64,000 nucleotides of DNA, taken from Verrucomicrobiia bacterium. GTDB lineage: Bacteria; Verrucomicrobiota; Verrucomicrobiia; Verrucomicrobiales; Akkermansiaceae. Each line of letters begins with the position of its first letter. The first letter of the stretch is position 1. The notes below the pieces were generated by a model, which saw only the letters and a list, made by a program, of their open reading frames with translations, was not told where the DNA came from and did no database searches. The DNA is taken from the NCBI GenBank assembly GCA_030432565.1, contig JAUIGV010000008.1, positions 62,001 to 126,000 on the forward strand, given 5' to 3'. Shown piece after piece: positions 32,880-40,461 of the stretch. The position numbers were made by a program, and so were the translations under genes.

Positions 32880-34456
32880 CGCCCCGCCTCCCTCTTCTTC
32901 ATAAGCTCATCGATCTCCTTCTCAAAAACCTTCACTCGCACCGTGGCCACCCAACTCCGGCGCTGCCCATCCACCACCGTCTTCCTCACCACCAAAGGTT
33001 GCCCCACCTTCATCACCATCCCTGTTCGCAAACTCGCCTTCTCAAAGTCGCCCTCATTTTCCGTTAATGTGGCGCGCACATCCGCAAGCTCCCCGTTCCC
33101 ATTAAGCTGCATCTCCACTTGAAACGCCAAATCATCACCCAGAGTCACCTCAGCCTCCTGCCTCGGCAGCGCAACCACGCCCATCTTCCTGAGCACCTTC
33201 CCCTTCCGGAAATCCTCGCCCTCCACCTCCGCGAATTCCACGTAACATTCCTCCGGTGGCCCCAGCCCCATTGTCGCATGAACAATCCCGTCCAAGAGTT
33301 GCAGATTGACCTTACTGAGCTTGGCGAGAAGTCGGGAACTCCCTCGCTGAAACACCACAAAGTCCCCTTTTCCAAACGCGATCCCGTTGTTTTCGATGAC
33401 ACGGCGAGCCGACACAAGCTCCCCCTTCACCCCTTTCAGCTCAGGGAAGTCATCCTTCTGAAACGGATCGACTCCTTCATCGCCCGTGCGCAGAAAAGTC
33501 TCAAAGGTTTCTGGCACTTCGAAGATCTGAAAAGGTCGGCTAAAATCCATCTTCGTCGCTTCCGGATCCCTCCACCGCATCATCTTAAGACTCTCCTCGT
33601 TCAAAAACAGCCCTCCTTCTTCCTTCAAAATCCACTCGTCCCACAGCGTCCCGTTCGACAAAACCCGATCCTGCCGCCTCACCAACATCATCGTCGTTTC
33701 CCCATTCAGTGACCCCACCTCCTGCGCCCAGGTCGTCCCGAGCACTCCCATAAAACCAGTCTTCCATGAAAACCCACCTCCCGGAAAAGCCCATTCGCAA
33801 GTGAGCCTCGAGTCCGTGTAACCATCGTAAGCATCCCACTGCTGTTCCGCCTCCACATAGACCGATCCATTCGCCCCACGGACCTCCGCCCCTTGACCAG
33901 CCAGAGACAACCAGGAAATAGCCCGCAGTAACTTCGCGTCTTTCGGAACCTCTTCCCAAAACCCTGAACGGTCCTCCAGGCTCACTCCCGGCAGTTCGTA
34001 AACCGACAAAGTCGTCCGCATCTGATGCGGCATGTCAGATTCAATCAACGCTTTCAGCGAACGATGAATTCCCAACTTCGCGTTCACAATCATTCGCCCT
34101 CTCTTCACATCATAAACCGCCTTAACCTCAGCCTTTTCATGGCCCAAGATTTCCCTCACCCGTTTCGCACACTCCCGCAACTCATCCACCCCATTTAAAA
34201 AACGACTCTCAAAACCAGCCTCCTTCACCACCGGCCCAAACCACCCTGCGCCCGAGGCCAGATCAAACTCGTCGAGCGGCAGTAATTCCTCATCATCAGC
34301 CGCAAACGGGTCGTTGTCATCCTTCCCCTCAAACTGCTCCATCACCTTCACCCTTTTCAACAAATCCACTCCAACCTCATAGCTCCTTACTTCCAGTTCT
34401 CCGGCAAACACAGTCCCAAAACAGACGACTACAAATGCTAAAATCATCCGCTTCAT
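32876..34456 (-). CDS. Array paralogue P4: exported secretin-module protein
   Basis: The 526-residue product starts MKRMILAFVVVCFGTVFAGE (signal ending A-x-A-like F-A-G). Module A carries its own acidic linker ('DDNDPFAADDEELLPLDEFD', residues about 44-63), then 'AGFESRFLNGVDELREC', 'MRTTLSVYELPGVSLEDRSG' and 'TTWAQEVGSLNGETTMMLV'. Module B: 'FQIFEVPETFETFLRTG', 'GVDPFQKDDFPEL', 'ENNGIAFGKGDFVVFQRGSS', 'LLAKLSKVNLQLLDGIVH' and the end 'RRSWVATVRVKVFEKEIDEL'. It is closest to P3 by eye. Overlaps both neighbours by 4 bases. Confidence 0.76.
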   Translation of the reverse strand: MKRMILAFVVVCFGTVFAGELEVRSYEVGVDLLKRVKVMEQFEGKDDNDPFAADDEELLPLDEFDLASGAGWFGPVVKEAGFESRFLNGVDELRECAKRVREILGHEKAEVKAVYDVKRGRMIVNAKLGIHRSLKALIESDMPHQMRTTLSVYELPGVSLEDRSGFWEEVPKDAKLLRAISWLSLAGQGAEVRGANGSVYVEAEQQWDAYDGYTDSRLTCEWAFPGGGFSWKTGFMGVLGTTWAQEVGSLNGETTMMLVRRQDRVLSNGTLWDEWILKEEGGLFLNEESLKMMRWRDPEATKMDFSRPFQIFEVPETFETFLRTGDEGVDPFQKDDFPELKGVKGELVSARRVIENNGIAFGKGDFVVFQRGSSRLLAKLSKVNLQLLDGIVHATMGLGPPEECYVEFAEVEGEDFRKGKVLRKMGVVALPRQEAEVTLGDDLAFQVEMQLNGNGELADVRATLTENEGDFEKASLRTGMVMKVGQPLVVRKTVVDGQRRSWVATVRVKVFEKEIDELMKKREAGR

Positions 34457-36063
34457 TCCTCACCCTCCCTCTGTTTCAAAAAATCATCAACTTCATTCTC
34501 CAACGTCTTGACCCGCACTGTTGCCACCCAGCTCTGATACTTGCCATCCTCCAACGTCCTCCGCAAAACAGTCGGTTGCCCAACCCTCATTACCACCCCA
34601 ATTGTCAAAGAGGCCTTCTCCAAGTCCCCATCTCCTTCGGCGAGCTTTAACCTCATCTCCACCAATTCCTCATAGCCATCGGTCTGCATCTCGACCTGAA
34701 GCGCTAAATCTTCGCCCAGTGTCGCCTCGGCCTGCTGGCCCGGCATCACGAATATCCCAATCTTCCTCAGCAGCTTTCCCTTCCTAAAATCCTCTCCCTC
34801 CACCTCCGCCAATTCCACAGACCACACCTGCGGAGGACCTAGCCCGATCTTGGCATTAATAATCTGATCTAACAGTTCCAGGTTATCCTTACTCAGCCTC
34901 GCGATGAGCGTCGAACTCGACCGAAGAAAGGAAACAGAATCCCCCTCCCGGAATGTGATCCCGTTTTGCTCGAGAAGCTTGCGAATCGGGACAAATTTCT
35001 CTCGCGAATGATCACCCACCGCAAAAGGGTCATCTTCTTCCGGATCATTCGTCAAAAACGTTTCAAAAGTCGGAGGAACCGTCCATCGACGCTGTTCCAC
35101 GGCTCGATCATCCGGCGCCTCCGATGGACGCCACGGCCGGATCACCTCCAACCTCTCATCATGCATGAACACTCCCTCCTCCGTCAAAACCCACTCGTCC
35201 CACAATTCTCCATTGGTGCGAATCTGATCCACCTGACTCACCATCATTTGCGTCGTCTCCCCATTCAGCGAACCCACTTCCTGAGCCCATTTCATTCCCA
35301 TCACCCCCGGAAAACCCGTCTTCCACATGAAATCTCCTTCAGGCAATTCGACACCCAAGGTCGCCCGGAGTTCCACATAGGAATCATAAGCATCCATCTG
35401 TAGTTCACTCTCCGCCCAGATCGAATCGTCAGCCGCCCCGGCCTGTGCGCTGGAGCCCGGCATCGACAACCACGAGAGCTCGCGCAAAAGCTTCGCTTCC
35501 TTTGGAACCTCGCCCCAAAACCCCGAACGATCCTCCAAGCCCGCGCCTGGCAACTCATAAACCGCAAAAGTCGTTCGCAGCTGAATCGGCATCTCGTTTT
35601 CAATCGAACGCCTCAGAGCTCGATGCAGCCCCAGTTCCCCTTTCACAATCAGCTTCCCATTCTTCACATCATAGACCGCCTTTCCCTCAAAACCATCATA
35701 ACCCACAATTGCCAAAACGGCCTGCCAGCAATCAAGCAACTCATCCGTTCCCTCCAGGAACCGACTCTCAAATACCGCCTCCTTCTCAATTGATCGAAAA
35801 TACTCCGACATAAATAAAGAATCAGGATCATCCATCGGAAGCGCTTCCCCAGCCTCCGCAAAAGGATCTGGATTTCCATTCACGGGCCGATTCATATTGA
35901 GGATCCTCAACAATAATTCCGGTTCAACGTCATAGCACCTCACATCTTCTCCCGGAAAAAGTGACGTTTGCTGAACCGAAAGCCCCTCCGAGTCATCCTT
36001 ATCGGCACGCTCGCAATCACAGCCCGCTAACATCAGACATCCAAAAAATATAAACCACTTCAT
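34453..36063 (-). CDS. Array paralogue P3: lipoprotein form of the secretin-module protein
   Basis: Unlike its siblings this 536-residue copy begins MKWFIFFGCLMLAGCDCERA, a lipoprotein signal with lipobox L-A-G-C; Asp at +2 might keep it in the inner membrane if the E. coli sorting rule applies. Module A: 'DVRCYDVEPELLLRIL', linker 'NPDPFAEAGEALPMDDPDS', 'AVFESRFLEGTDELLDC', 'LRTTFAVYELPGAGLEDRSG', 'KWAQEVGSLNGETTQMMV'. Module B: 'RRWTVPPTFETFLTNDPEED', 'LLEQNGITFREGDSVSFLRS', 'LIARLSKDNLELLDQIINA' and 'QSWVATVRVKTLENEVDDFL'. It shares one base with the P2 stop and four with P4. Confidence 0.78.
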   Translation of the reverse strand: MKWFIFFGCLMLAGCDCERADKDDSEGLSVQQTSLFPGEDVRCYDVEPELLLRILNMNRPVNGNPDPFAEAGEALPMDDPDSLFMSEYFRSIEKEAVFESRFLEGTDELLDCWQAVLAIVGYDGFEGKAVYDVKNGKLIVKGELGLHRALRRSIENEMPIQLRTTFAVYELPGAGLEDRSGFWGEVPKEAKLLRELSWLSMPGSSAQAGAADDSIWAESELQMDAYDSYVELRATLGVELPEGDFMWKTGFPGVMGMKWAQEVGSLNGETTQMMVSQVDQIRTNGELWDEWVLTEEGVFMHDERLEVIRPWRPSEAPDDRAVEQRRWTVPPTFETFLTNDPEEDDPFAVGDHSREKFVPIRKLLEQNGITFREGDSVSFLRSSSTLIARLSKDNLELLDQIINAKIGLGPPQVWSVELAEVEGEDFRKGKLLRKIGIFVMPGQQAEATLGEDLALQVEMQTDGYEELVEMRLKLAEGDGDLEKASLTIGVVMRVGQPTVLRRTLEDGKYQSWVATVRVKTLENEVDDFLKQREGEE

Positions 36064-37595
36064 TATTCTGATCTCTTTAAATAATCATTCACCACCTCAC
36101 TGATTTCAAGAATGGTCGCCGTCACCTTCCACGATTTTTCCTCCTCGCCCACTGTCCTCTGAACGACCATTGGCACCCCGCTCTTAAAAATCAAACCAGT
36201 CTGGAGCGATGGCTTCTCCAAATCACCCCCGGAATCTACCAAAGTCACTCGGGCCTCAATCAACTCATCATTTGCATCGATCTGCGCCTCCACCTTTGTT
36301 CCCAAATCCGGTCCCAAGGCGACCGTTCCCTCCTGCCCCGGCAAAACCAACACACCCACCTTTTTCAGAACCTTTCCATCCCCACCAATCTGCTCAAAGT
36401 CGACCCGAATCATGCGACCAAACTCAAAGCGATGAAAAAGCATCATCCCATAAGCCAGTTCATGATTGATTAAAGAGAGCTTGGCATAGATTCGATCATT
36501 CCACTTGTTGTAGACTGCAAAATCACCCTCACGGAACGAGATCCCGTTTTCCCGAAAAACATTCTTCACATCATAAACCACTCCAACTCCTTTTAACTCC
36601 GGATGCCTTCCGCCATAGAGAGGGAGACGCCGCCGCCTCATCTTTCCTTCCGCTTGATCATCCGCCGCAAAAGGATCGGGATCATCCCCACCACGCCACG
36701 CAGGTTGGGTCCAAAAATCGATGATCCCTGGTGAAGCCGGATACTCCCGAAACTCCCCACGATCATCTCGAAATTGAAACGACCTCATCCCGTTCAAGCG
36801 TCGCTCCCTCAAAAACACGCCACCCTCTTCCCGCACAAAGATCTCATCCACCAAAGTGCCATCCATTTTCACCAACTCCGGCGTCATCACCAACACCAGC
36901 GATTTCTCTCCATTCATCGACCCAAGCTCATGCGCCCAGGGCATCCCAAACGGCGCGGTGATCCCCGTTCTAAATGCATAGTCATTCCCATCAATCGTCC
37001 CCGAAACCGAAAACCGCTGCTCCACCAAGTCTCCGTCGGCATCCCTCTGCGACTCAACCTCTAGTGAAATCTCCCCGCCCGGGCTCTCTACCTTCAGCGT
37101 CATTCCGACCAAAGCGATACCAGCAATCTCTGCTCTCAGCCGCCCTCCCTCCGGAATCCCAATGAAGCCTGCGGGACGCATTCCAGACACCACTCCCGGC
37201 AGTTCGTAAATTGCCGCCGCCGTCCGAATCTGCGTCGGCAGTTCACGCAACACCATCTCCGTAAAATCCTCCTGATCCCAACCCTCCGCCTTCATCACCA
37301 ACAGCCCCCTTTTACGATCCATCAAAGCCGCTCCTGAAAACTCCTCATCTTCCAAAATTTCCGCTACCCGCTTCGTGCAATCATACCAGCTTCCCCCGCC
37401 CTCAAAAAACCGACTCTCAAACCCGGGCTCTTCGACTTCAGACCCCAACCAATCCCTGTCACCTATCTCAGGTTCGCGTTGCCGGTGTATTATCTGAAGC
37501 TCCGTTTCAGAGAGCCGATAAAGCCTCACTTCGGCCTCCTCCGCCAAAGCCGGGACGAGAAAAGCGAACCACAGCAAAAGAAACCACCTCATCAT
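36063..37595 (-). CDS. Array paralogue P2: exported secretin-module protein
   Basis: The 510-residue product has signal peptide MMRWFLLLWFAFLVPALAEE (A-L-A cleavage). Module A: 'AEVRLYRLSETELQII', 'PGFESRFFEGGGSWYDCTKR', 'LPTQIRTAAAIYELPGVVSG', 'GMPWAHELGSMNGEKSLVLV'. Module B: 'REYPASPGIIDFW' near 288, linker 'GDDPDPFAADDQAEGKM', 'FRENGISFREGDFAVYNKWN', 'IYAKLSLINHELAYGMM', 'VLVLPGQEGTVALGPDL' and 'EKSWKVTATILEISEVVNDY'. It is the closest relative of P1: a 64-base stretch differs at one position. Its ATG overlaps the P1 stop by 4 bases. Confidence 0.78.
   Translation of the reverse strand: MMRWFLLLWFAFLVPALAEEAEVRLYRLSETELQIIHRQREPEIGDRDWLGSEVEEPGFESRFFEGGGSWYDCTKRVAEILEDEEFSGAALMDRKRGLLVMKAEGWDQEDFTEMVLRELPTQIRTAAAIYELPGVVSGMRPAGFIGIPEGGRLRAEIAGIALVGMTLKVESPGGEISLEVESQRDADGDLVEQRFSVSGTIDGNDYAFRTGITAPFGMPWAHELGSMNGEKSLVLVMTPELVKMDGTLVDEIFVREEGGVFLRERRLNGMRSFQFRDDRGEFREYPASPGIIDFWTQPAWRGGDDPDPFAADDQAEGKMRRRRLPLYGGRHPELKGVGVVYDVKNVFRENGISFREGDFAVYNKWNDRIYAKLSLINHELAYGMMLFHRFEFGRMIRVDFEQIGGDGKVLKKVGVLVLPGQEGTVALGPDLGTKVEAQIDANDELIEARVTLVDSGGDLEKPSLQTGLIFKSGVPMVVQRTVGEEEKSWKVTATILEISEVVNDYLKRSE
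37366..37429. repeat. 64-bp near-identical segment shared by P2 and P1
   Basis: This stretch of P2 matches 38898-38961 in P1 with one visible mismatch (TACCA versus TGCCA). It encodes the end of the 'CTKR' helix and the E-S-R-F-F region of module A. The flanks are much less alike, which points to gene conversion or strong local constraint. Confidence 0.7.
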
Positions 37596-39118
37596 TTCGC
37601 CCCCTCCAGATAGCTTCCAACGACATCCTCCACCGCAACAATAGTAGCCGTTAACCTCCAGGATTTCCTCTCGCCTGAGAAAGCTGTTTGCACCACCGAC
37701 GATATTCCATTCTGCAAAACAACCCCGGTCTGCAGGCTCGGCCTCTCAAGATCACCTCCCGACTCAGTCAGCTTAAAGCGAGTCTCAAGGATCGAATCAT
37801 AGGCATCAATCTGCGCCTCCAATTCCACCTTAAGATCCTCTCCCAGAGAAACGGTGGCCGTTTGACCCGGCAAAGCCAAGCCACCCAGCTTCCTCAAAAC
37901 CGCCCCCTCTCCGTCCACCTGCTCAAAGTCAAAGCGGATCATTCGCGGAATGTATGTCTCGCCACCATTCGTGATCCCGGCGAGCAATTCCTGCTCAATG
38001 ACCGAAAGCTTGGCATAGATTCTCCCCTTCAACTTACTAAAGACTGCAAAATCCCCCTCCCGAAAACTTACTCCGTTCTGCTTGAGAAGGGTCTCAATAT
38101 CATAAACCAAACCCACCCCTGCCAGCTCCTTGTGTTTTCCGCGATAGAGCGGAGGTTCGTCCGGTCGCCTCTCCTCATCGACCGCAGGGTCAGCCGCAAA
38201 CGGATCCGGATCACCTTCTCCTCCGTCACCACTGTCCGTCGTGATAAAAGTCAAAAAGGTTGGCGGCACCGCATACTCACGGAATTCACCCTCTTGCTCC
38301 GGAAACTCAAACTTCTTGATTTCACGGAGCCGCCTCTCCCTTAAGAACTCCCCTCCCTCCTCTTTCAAAACCCAAGCATCCTCCCGGGTCCCATCCAGCA
38401 AAATCGAGTCAACCCCCACCACCATTGCCAACGATTTCCCGCCCGTAACGGATCCCAACTCAACAACCCAGGGCATCCCCAGCGGAATGGTAAATCCACT
38501 CTTCATCGAGAATTCCACCCCTCGTGGCCTCCCCGAAATCGTAGCTCTGATTTCCGCAATCCCATCATTCGCGTCAATCTGCATCTCCGTCTCAATCTTG
38601 AGTTCTCCCCCCGCCGTCTGCGCCTGCCCCGTCTGACCCGGTAAGGCCACCAAGGAAATCTCTCCCAGCAACTTCGTTCCCTCCGCTTTCTGTGACAGAG
38701 CCACCGAACGCATTCCTGAAACCACTCCCGGCACCTCGTAAACTGCTGCCTTCAGCCTCAATTGTCTCGGCAACTCCACCCTGACCATCGTCGCAAAATC
38801 CTCATGATCCGCTTCTTCTGCCTTCATCACCAACTTCCCCATCTCTCGGTCCAACAAAGCCGTCCCTGAAAACTCCTCGTCTCGCAAAATCGCCGCCACC
38901 CGCTTCGTGCAATCATGCCAGCTTCCCCCGCCCTCAAAAAACCGACTCTCAAACCCGGGCTTCTCCACCAAGATCTCGCGTTCCCGTAGCTCCTCTTTTT
39001 CCAGCGAACGGAATACCATTCCAAATTCCATCTCGCTGAGCCGATACTGCCTCACCTCCATCTCCTCGGCCGGCAACAGCACTTGCAACATGATGAGAAA
39101 ACAAATCGCCAACTTCAT
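37592..39118 (-). CDS. Array paralogue P1: exported secretin-module protein, first gene of the operon
   Basis: The 508-residue product has signal peptide MKLAICFLIMLQVLLPAEEM. Module A: 'MEVRQYRLSEMEFGMVF', 'PGFESRFFEGGGSWHDCTKR', 'LRLKAAVYEVPGVVSGMRS', 'GMPWVVELGSVTGGKSLAMV'. Module B: 'REYAVPPTFLTFITT' near 280, linker 'GDPDPFAADPAVDEERRPDE', 'LLKQNGVSFREGDFAVFSKL', 'IYAKLSVIEQELLAGITNGG', 'GLALPGQTATVSLGEDL' and 'RKSWRLTATIVAVEDVVGSY'. No enzyme motif is seen. As the first gene it probably carries the promoter for the array and the secretin. It is divergent from the Trx7/PDZ gene with a 51-base gap. Confidence 0.78.
   Translation of the reverse strand: MKLAICFLIMLQVLLPAEEMEVRQYRLSEMEFGMVFRSLEKEELREREILVEKPGFESRFFEGGGSWHDCTKRVAAILRDEEFSGTALLDREMGKLVMKAEEADHEDFATMVRVELPRQLRLKAAVYEVPGVVSGMRSVALSQKAEGTKLLGEISLVALPGQTGQAQTAGGELKIETEMQIDANDGIAEIRATISGRPRGVEFSMKSGFTIPLGMPWVVELGSVTGGKSLAMVVGVDSILLDGTREDAWVLKEEGGEFLRERRLREIKKFEFPEQEGEFREYAVPPTFLTFITTDSGDGGEGDPDPFAADPAVDEERRPDEPPLYRGKHKELAGVGLVYDIETLLKQNGVSFREGDFAVFSKLKGRIYAKLSVIEQELLAGITNGGETYIPRMIRFDFEQVDGEGAVLRKLGGLALPGQTATVSLGEDLKVELEAQIDAYDSILETRFKLTESGGDLERPSLQTGVVLQNGISSVVQTAFSGERKSWRLTATIVAVEDVVGSYLEGAK
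38898..38961. repeat. 64-bp near-identical segment shared by P1 and P2 (second copy)
   Basis: Partner of the segment at 37366-37429, in the same orientation and the same position within module A of P1. See that entry for the single mismatch. Confidence 0.7.
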
Positions 39119-39123
39119 TGTCT

Positions 39124-39153
39124 TTGACTATCACACCCGTCGGCCAATGTAAT
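39124..39153 (+). promoter_or_regulatory. Sigma-70-like promoter for the Trx7/PDZ gene
   Basis: TTGACT at 39124-39129 and TGTAAT at 39148-39153 are separated by 18 bases and are each one or two bases from consensus. The ATG at 39170 is 16 bases downstream, so the leader would be short. It lies inside the 51-base gap to the divergent array, so the two promoters must overlap. Confidence 0.5.
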
Positions 39154-39169
39154 CAAAACTCTCTCCGTC

Positions 39170-40456
39170 ATGAAACTCGTCCTCACCCTGCTCTTCCCCC
39201 TCATCACGCTCGCCGACACTGTCAAGGATCGCGAAGGCGCTGTCCGCTCCGATCGCGAAAAAATGACCAATCAGGACCGTTGGATCTACAACGACACCGA
39301 TAAGGCCTTCGCTCAAGCGGCCCGCGAAAAAAAGCCTGTCCTCGTCGTTCTCCGCTGCGTCCCCTGCCTCGCCTGCGCCGGCCTCGATGGCTCCATCACC
39401 GAGGCACCCGCACTCGCCCCTCTCCTCGATAAGTTCGTCTGCCTCCGCCTGATTAACACCAACGCCCTCGACCTCAACCGTTTCCAGTTCGACTACGATC
39501 TCTCCCTTGCCGCCCTCGTCCTCAATTCCGATGGCACCACCTATGGCCGCTTCGGTTCGTGGAAGCACCAAAAGGACCCCGCCGAGTCATCCATCGCAGG
39601 CTTCAAAGCCGCCCTCACCTCCGCCCTCGCCCTTCACCAAAACTACCCCTCCAACAAAGCAACCCTCACCGACAAACAACCCCGCCCCCTCGGCTTCAAA
39701 ACCCCACTCGACATTCCTCTCATCGCAAACAACCAACGCAACTTTAAGCCCGAACTCGATTGGCAGGGCAAGGTCGTGCAATCCTGCGTTCACTGTCACC
39801 AAATCGGCGATGGCCTCAAATCAACCTTTCACGAACTAGGCAAAACCGTCCCGCTTCGCCTGAGCCACCCCATGCCTGCGCCCGAAACCATCGGTATCTC
39901 CCTTGCCGGGGATCAGCGCGCTACCATCTCCGAAGTTCAACCCGATTCCCCCGCCGCGCAGGCTGGCCTCAAACCCGGAGACGAAATCATCACGGCTTCC
40001 AAAGCACCCCTCATTTCGCCTGCCGACCTCGCCTGGTCGCTTCACCATCTCAAGGACGAAGACACCCTCCCACTCACCATCAAACGCAACGGCTCCATTT
40101 CGCCCATCACCCTCACCCTGCCCAAAGACTGGCGACTCAAATCCGACATCTCGCGCCGCGTGGGCACCTGGCCCATGCGCGCCTGGATCGGAGGCGGCAT
40201 GAAACTCGAATCCGTCCCCGGCGATCACCTCGGACTACGCGCCGTCCACGTCGGGCAATACAATCAACACGCCGCTGCCAAACGAGCCGGCTTCAAGAAA
40301 GGCGACATCCTCGTCGAAGTGGATGGCATCAAGGAAAACCTCACTGAATCCGAACTCATGGGTCGCCTCCTTCAACGCTACTCAAAACCGACCAAACTCA
40401 AAGCCATGGTCCTCCGCAACGGCAAACGCCTCACCCTCGACTTCCCGATCCAGTAA
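39170..40456 (+). CDS. Trx7/PDZ domain-containing (seleno)protein family member, Cys form
   Basis: The 428-residue product starts with signal peptide MKLVLTLLFPLITLADTV. A thioredoxin-like domain has 'VVLRCVPCLACAGLDG' near 61, the family site where some relatives use selenocysteine; here both positions are Cys. 'LNRFQFDYDLSLAALVLNSD' and 'DGTTYGRFGSWKH' are typical. A 'SCVHCHQIGDG' motif near 204 has the C-x2-C-H form of a haem c site. Two PDZ-like domains follow ('VQPDSPAAQAGLKPGDEII' near 266 and 'AAAKRAGFKKGDILVEVDG' near 365). It would act in the periplasm in redox or protein-binding roles; no protease triad is seen. The sulfatase starts 5 bases later. Confidence 0.82.
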   Translation: MKLVLTLLFPLITLADTVKDREGAVRSDREKMTNQDRWIYNDTDKAFAQAAREKKPVLVVLRCVPCLACAGLDGSITEAPALAPLLDKFVCLRLINTNALDLNRFQFDYDLSLAALVLNSDGTTYGRFGSWKHQKDPAESSIAGFKAALTSALALHQNYPSNKATLTDKQPRPLGFKTPLDIPLIANNQRNFKPELDWQGKVVQSCVHCHQIGDGLKSTFHELGKTVPLRLSHPMPAPETIGISLAGDQRATISEVQPDSPAAQAGLKPGDEIITASKAPLISPADLAWSLHHLKDEDTLPLTIKRNGSISPITLTLPKDWRLKSDISRRVGTWPMRAWIGGGMKLESVPGDHLGLRAVHVGQYNQHAAAKRAGFKKGDILVEVDGIKENLTESELMGRLLQRYSKPTKLKAMVLRNGKRLTLDFPIQ

Positions 40457-40461
40457 AATCC

